From: Asterella californica
Taxonomy: Eukaryota; Streptophyta; Marchantiopsida; Marchantiales; Aytoniaceae
DNA length: 64,000 nucleotides
Direction: 5' to 3'
Assembly: GCA_036924285.1 (NCBI GenBank)
Contig: JAYKYS010000002.1
Span: 2,232,001-2,296,000, forward strand
Below, in pieces: positions 59,277-64,000 of the stretch (the stretch's first letter is position 1; each line of letters opens with the position of its first letter). The position numbers were made by a program, and so were the translations under genes. Below the pieces are notes generated by a model. That model was not told the origin of the DNA. It saw only the letters and a program-made list of their open reading frames with translations, and searched no databases.

Positions 59277-62200
59277 ATGGTATCAAAAAACTACAAAATG
59301 GTCGGTAGAGCAAGAGCTCACGGAGGAGGGACCGCCATTCTAATACAATGTGCATATCGCATCATGCGCCAAGGAGGGACTGAGGACGGGTACTTGACAT
59401 GGATAGAAGTCAAGAAAGGAGGACATACCTTCCATGTGGTCTCGGTGTATGGGTCCCACATCCACCAAAACCGAAAGAACTTACGGTCAATACTCAACCA
59501 ACAAATGAAATGCAGAGACTGGATATTGCTAGGTGATTGGAACATGATAGAAACGTTCAAAGATGCAGCAAGAGACAGGAATGTTCTTCAAGGAGGAGAA
59601 GAGAACGTCTTTTCGAGAACTCAAGAGGAAATTGCAACTGACAGACGCCATGGACTTGACAGCAAGCAAAGAAGGGCCAAGACACACAAGATGGAGAAAC
59701 TACGGTGGAGAAGTTCAGTGGTCCAGAATTGATAGGATCTACTTCTCTCACGCGGGCAGATGGCTCTCAAGTATCAACCTACTCACCCACCACGCAGGTA
59801 ACACCCTCTCTGACCATCTGCCCGTCACTGTGAAGATACAGGTGGGGATCGAAGAAGGAGGAGGGGCCTTGAGGACACATTCACACGTCTCCTACTTCAA
59901 AATCAGCGCCACACATATCAGCACACCAGAGAACATGAGCAACATAAAGAAGATATGGGAAGGACTTAAGACGGAAGGTAGAGACCCTCGAAGAGTTTAC
60001 GCACAAGGATGGAAGAGAACAAGGAGATACATGCGTAACAAATAACGGGCAAAAGCTAAGGAGATCTCAAGCATTAGAGAACTCGAGCATCAAATCCAAC
60101 TGCTCCACGCCACGCCACACAACGTGCTCCAGTCGAACGCGCTTGAGGAACTCCATGACCTGGAAGAGAAGAAGCGGAAGCTAGAACATGAGCGAGACGT
60201 GCAAGTAAGGATGTGGTCGAGGGTCAAGCAACTGAGACTCGGAGACGCCCCTACAAGATACTTCTTTAATATACACAAACAGAAGTGTGCAAGGGAGCTA
60301 ATCACCTCTATCACGATAGATGGTGGACGATGCATAACCAATGAAGCAGGCATCATGAGCGAAATTGGACGATTCTACTCTACACTGTACGAAAAATAAG
60401 AGGTAAATATGTCATCCAATGCCAAACAATGAGAAATAATGGACCGAATGGAGAACCAACTCTCTGATGGAGAGCGCGCAATGCTTGCAAAAGTACCAAC
60501 ATACCTGGAAGTCACAGAGGTAGTGATGACACTACCTAAGGACAAATCCCCTGGAGGGGACGAGGTATCTGTCGAATGCTTACAAAAGCTATGGCCTATC
60601 ATGGGAGAGAGCTACTACAACATGCTCTGTAAATACTGAGAATCTGGCATAATGACGAGTACAGTGACAGAGGGAGTGATTAAACTGATCCCAAAAACCA
60701 TCACCAAAGAAAGACTGAAGGACTGGAGACCACTCACCATGCTCACGACTGACTACAAGGTTGTAGCAAAAATTTTGGCAGCCAGACTACAGCTCATACT
60801 ACCAAGAATCATCTGTCCTCAGCAAACGGGCTTTATAAAAGGCAGGAGCATGGCAGAGAATATCCTTCCAGTCTAGCTGACTCAAGACCTTCTCAAGCAA
60901 CGTAGGAGGACAGAGCTCTTTGTTAAGTTGGATTTCGAGAAGGCCTATGATAGAGTGAATCATGACTTTCTCTGGCAAACCTTGGAACGATCGGGGATGA
61001 GACCCAAGTTCATCCAGCTCATCCAAGGACTCACTATAGGAGCGACCGTCGCATAACACGCCAACGGAAGATCCACTTATCATTTCTCTATCGAGAGAGG
61101 CGTACGCCAGGGATGCCCCCTCGCCCCCCTACTGTTTGCGCTAGCGACCCAACCCTTGATGCTTGAACTACAGGAAGCGTATCGAGAAGAGAGGATACAG
61201 GGCCTTGAGTTTGGTGGCAACGCTAAGGTAGACTTCTCGCTGTTTGCTGATGATGTTGGTGCCTTCATCTCAGCGGAAGAATCTTCCTTTACAGAGTTAA
61301 GGAGCTGCATAGCAATATATGAAAACGCATCAGGGGCAAAACTAAACATGGACAAGTCAAGTGTGTTGATGATGGGAGTGGATCACGCACCTCCATGGCT
61401 AGTTAACACTGGATGCAATATATTGAAGAAGAAAGAGATAAACCGGTACTTGGGAGCACCGTACGAGCAAGACTTAACGAAGCACCGAATGCTACAGTAC
61501 TGCACGGACAGACTCCAAAGGAAAACTGAGGCATGGACAGATGCATACCTCTCCTTCGAGACGAAGGTACTCCTCCTAAAACACATTCTCCGTGCAACGC
61601 CGGTATTCTTTATCTCGCTCATAGGGCTTAATGACAGAGCCGCAAGAGATATAGACAAGATATGCAAGGCTTTCCTATGGGAAACAGATGGAGAAGGAAA
61701 AACAAAGACTGCACTGATTGCCTGGGACAAACTGAGCCGAAGCAAGGAACAAGGGGGGCTCAGATTCAAAGAGATAAAGGCCCAAGGCAAGGCGCTACTT
61801 TGCAAAAAGATGAGGGAGATACTAGAGGGCAAGGACAACCGCTGGATACAACTCTTGGAGGTCTTCATCCTCAGTGCGAGGACTGGCTTCGACCAAAACA
61901 GAGTTACAGGTCACTACATCGTCAGAGACCTCATCCTAACGGGTCAAGACCTGCACACAACCGGCTCGGCCATCGCAGATGCTATGTCAAAAGCATGGGA
62001 TAGCGTCAAGCATCACGTATGCTGGTCCTCGGCTGGCATAAGAATTCCGTCCAACATCACGCTTCGGGATAGTGTCAACTTAGTACTGCAAGAGAACACG
62101 GTAGGGAGTCCGCGAACGAGAGAAGTGATGGCAGAGCTAAGAGAATTACGTATCACCACAACGACCATAATATACCAGAGAAGGAGCATGCTGCACGGTC

Positions 62201-63102
62201 GATTTGTTGCTGGAACTGCCAACCAATTAGCAAGGAGTCAAAGAAACCCACTGCACATATTTCTGGGAATACTGCTGCAAGGAAGGCTACCAGAAAGAAG
62301 AGAGCTAGCAACCACAAATGGTTGGAAATGGACGAATGAAACAGAATGGAACGGCTTCGCTCGAACGGCTACAGAGTTCTACTTAAAGCTTGAAGAGCCA
62401 CACAGCAGTACCTCAGATCTAAATCGGAAATGGCGAAGAGAGGATGAAGAACAGCTCTGGAGGGACAGATGGAACCTCCTTTGGAGATCGTCCTTGCCTA
62501 CCAGAGACAAGGTCTGGTGGTGGAAGCTTTTACATCAGGGTCTATACACCAACGTTCGTGCAAAGAAGATCGGCCATGGGGATGGGTGGTGCCCAAGATG
62601 CCCGAACGAGCAAGAGACTGTCAACCATCTCCTCTTCGAATGCCCGACAGTTGCCGCAATCTGGACCAACGTTAGAATCGCCCCCTGGAAGGGACCTTTT
62701 CCTCTCACCGTGGCCCTCGATAATCTGCCACAAGTACACGACCAACTATTCAGGGAACGAGAAACACACCTGTCTCTCGCAGGCACTGCTCTCGATACGG
62801 AATTAACGAGGGCCACATGGGTAGCAAGGAATTACCTAGTGTACAACCAGGAGGCCAAGGAAGTCTTTCTTCCTGCAATTATCCGAAGAGCCTCAGAGAA
62901 GCTTATCGCCATCTGGAGAGAATCGAGGAGAAGAAAGACTGAAGATAAAACTGCACAAGCAGCAATGGAATTGACACATTTGCTGGATCCAAGAGATAGA
63001 AACAGACTACAACAATGGCTACAAGAGCAGCTAACGAATCAAGAAAGTGGGGATGGACGTGACATGGTCGCCGGACCACGTCAAGAACCGGAGCAATTTT
63101 GA
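59277..63102 (+). pseudogene. L1-like LINE ORF2, 5'-truncated
   Basis: Begins inside the apurinic endonuclease (GGGTAILIQ, VSVYGSHIHQNRKN, WILLGDWNMIE, then in another frame SRIDRIYFS and TLSDHLPVTV). Reverse transcriptase follows (QQTGFIKGRSMAENIL, VKLDFEKAYDRVNHDF, GVRQGCPLAPLLFALATQP, FSLFADDVGAF), then a long connector and a C-terminal zf-RVT domain (WRSSLPTRDKVWWWKLLH, WCPRCPNEQETVNHLLFECP). The last 648 codons (61156-63102) are open. Upstream there are frameshifts near 59560 and stops at about 60043, 60397, 60637, 60874 and 61054. The missing endonuclease start shows 5' truncation, usual for LINE insertions. Confidence 0.92.
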
Positions 63103-64000
63103 TCGTGCTCTAACAAGCAATCCACGCACACACTACACAACTTCAGAGTGGCAACAAGTACCGTACCTATTCACAATGAACAGTGGAGCCGCCTGCCGAC
63201 CTCAACTCGCATGAAGGACAGGTGAAGAAAACGTCGAATATGCAGGACCCACGCTGAAGACGAATTGCTACAAACAGGGAACACGACCAATCTCACCCCG
63301 ATTGCTCGGTCGACGTAATGAGGAAAGCTAGCATTGAGTACTAAATGACGGTTTCAATGTGGAAGACTACATTCTTCGAATTGCTGCACCCCGCAAGTAG
63401 AGAATACACCTTTTTGATGGGTTACGCAATGTCTAAGTGACTACTGTCGAATGCACGGGTAAATGCTAACTCGCCTCTCCGCTCCATCAATTGGCAGCCC
63501 GAGAGAATGGCAAGCAGTGAATGTTCCAAACGAGTGACCCCTGATAGCAAGAGCACTTCCCAGGCTAATCTGGAACCTTCCTCGCCTTCGTGGAACGATG
63601 TCACACGATCTAACGGCAGTGATGACGCGCCCGTTCTTTGCGTGGGTCAAAGCGTTAGGTAACGAAGGACGCCTACGTGCACAACTGAATGCGCTGTACA
63701 ACATATTCCTAACGACGGGAGGGAAGGAGGCGTTACAACCGCGTGAAGCGGCAATTCCGTGAAGAACTAGGGCTTCCCGGGAACTGACCATTGATGCCTT
63801 GCATCCGACGGTCGTGTGGCTTATTGGAGGGAGGGAAGGCCAACAGCCCCACAAGTGGGGATGCTACCCATCCTACGGCCGACATTTCACGATCTACGCA
63901 CCTTGCGACATAACGACAGGAGACAGCTACTGGTCGGCGAGAGTCGATCGAAGGAAGTAGACAAGAAACGGGAAGCACGATAACCTAAAGGACGGACGGA
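63103..64000. other. LINE 3' flank and unassigned sequence
   Basis: No poly-A tail was found directly after the LINE stop. A plus-strand stretch at 63538-63762 is open for 74 codons with coding-like text (RGTMSHDLTAVMTRPFF, NEGRLRAQLNALYNIFL) but no start codon upstream in frame and no recognised family. It may be LINE 3' sequence, another element or a gene relic. A CCCCACAAGTGGGG palindrome lies near 63846. Confidence 0.35.

Noticed and set aside
59318..59751. Minus-strand frames over the LINE endonuclease
   Set aside because: Shadow frames; the plus strand has the endonuclease motifs.
57830..63102. Twin-primed single LINE insertion
   Set aside because: The two arms overlap in content and are strongly diverged, so they are separate insertions.

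Overview
The window is plant nuclear DNA. It carries spliced genes with plant-type introns: a class I fructose-bisphosphate aldolase with a transit-like N-terminus, a microbody malate dehydrogenase with an N-terminal PTS2 signal, the plant form of complex I subunit NDUFB10, and a plant-type D-2-hydroxyacid dehydrogenase. These sit among chromodomain Ty3 elements, a Ty1/copia remnant and L1-like LINEs with a zf-RVT tail. Compact introns and a Kolobok-like transposase make me favour a bryophyte or other early-diverging streptophyte, but that is inference; no species marker is visible.

Layout. 1-3.3 kb: AT-rich DNA with unusual hairpins. 3.6-7.8 kb: aldolase gene (+, 13 exons). 8.6-30 kb: a large repeat cluster. 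It holds an inverted LTR fragment, then a tandem Ty3 chromovirus arranged LTR-internal-LTR-internal-LTR. A separate long-LTR element encoding only Gag and protease is nested in the first LTR. The second Ty3 internal region contains a 1.5-kb piece of the hydroxyacid dehydrogenase gene that lies intact about 9 kb downstream. 32.8-33.1 kb: NDUFB10 (-). 34.7-38.4 kb: the intact hydroxyacid dehydrogenase (+, 9 exons). 39.6-42.7 kb: a palindrome-rich block followed by a lightly damaged Kolobok-like DDE transposase gene with a zinc-binding region and a SAP-like segment. 45.1-46.2 kb: an unrecognised 166-aa ORF (-) with a plausible TATA promoter. 46.5-47.1 kb: copia remnant (-). 47-53 kb: AT-rich, gene-poor DNA. 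53.5-56.0 kb: malate dehydrogenase (-, 8 exons). 56.4-57 kb: a hairpin-dense stretch of unknown origin. 57.8-63.1 kb: two L1-like LINEs facing away from each other.

The host genes are metabolic: Calvin cycle or glycolysis, peroxisomal redox shuttling, respiration and 2-hydroxyacid metabolism. They are not an operon or an obvious cluster. The most notable signals are (1) DNA-level capture of a host gene fragment, promoter and introns included, inside a Ty3 element; (2) the Kolobok-like transposase; (3) a pair of double-hairpin sequences that keep their pairing although their stems differ; and (4) many perfect palindromes that look newly made inside repeat copies, suggesting local template switching. 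Exon boundaries were placed by eye from GT/AG sites and protein-family continuity. No database search or folding calculation was run.
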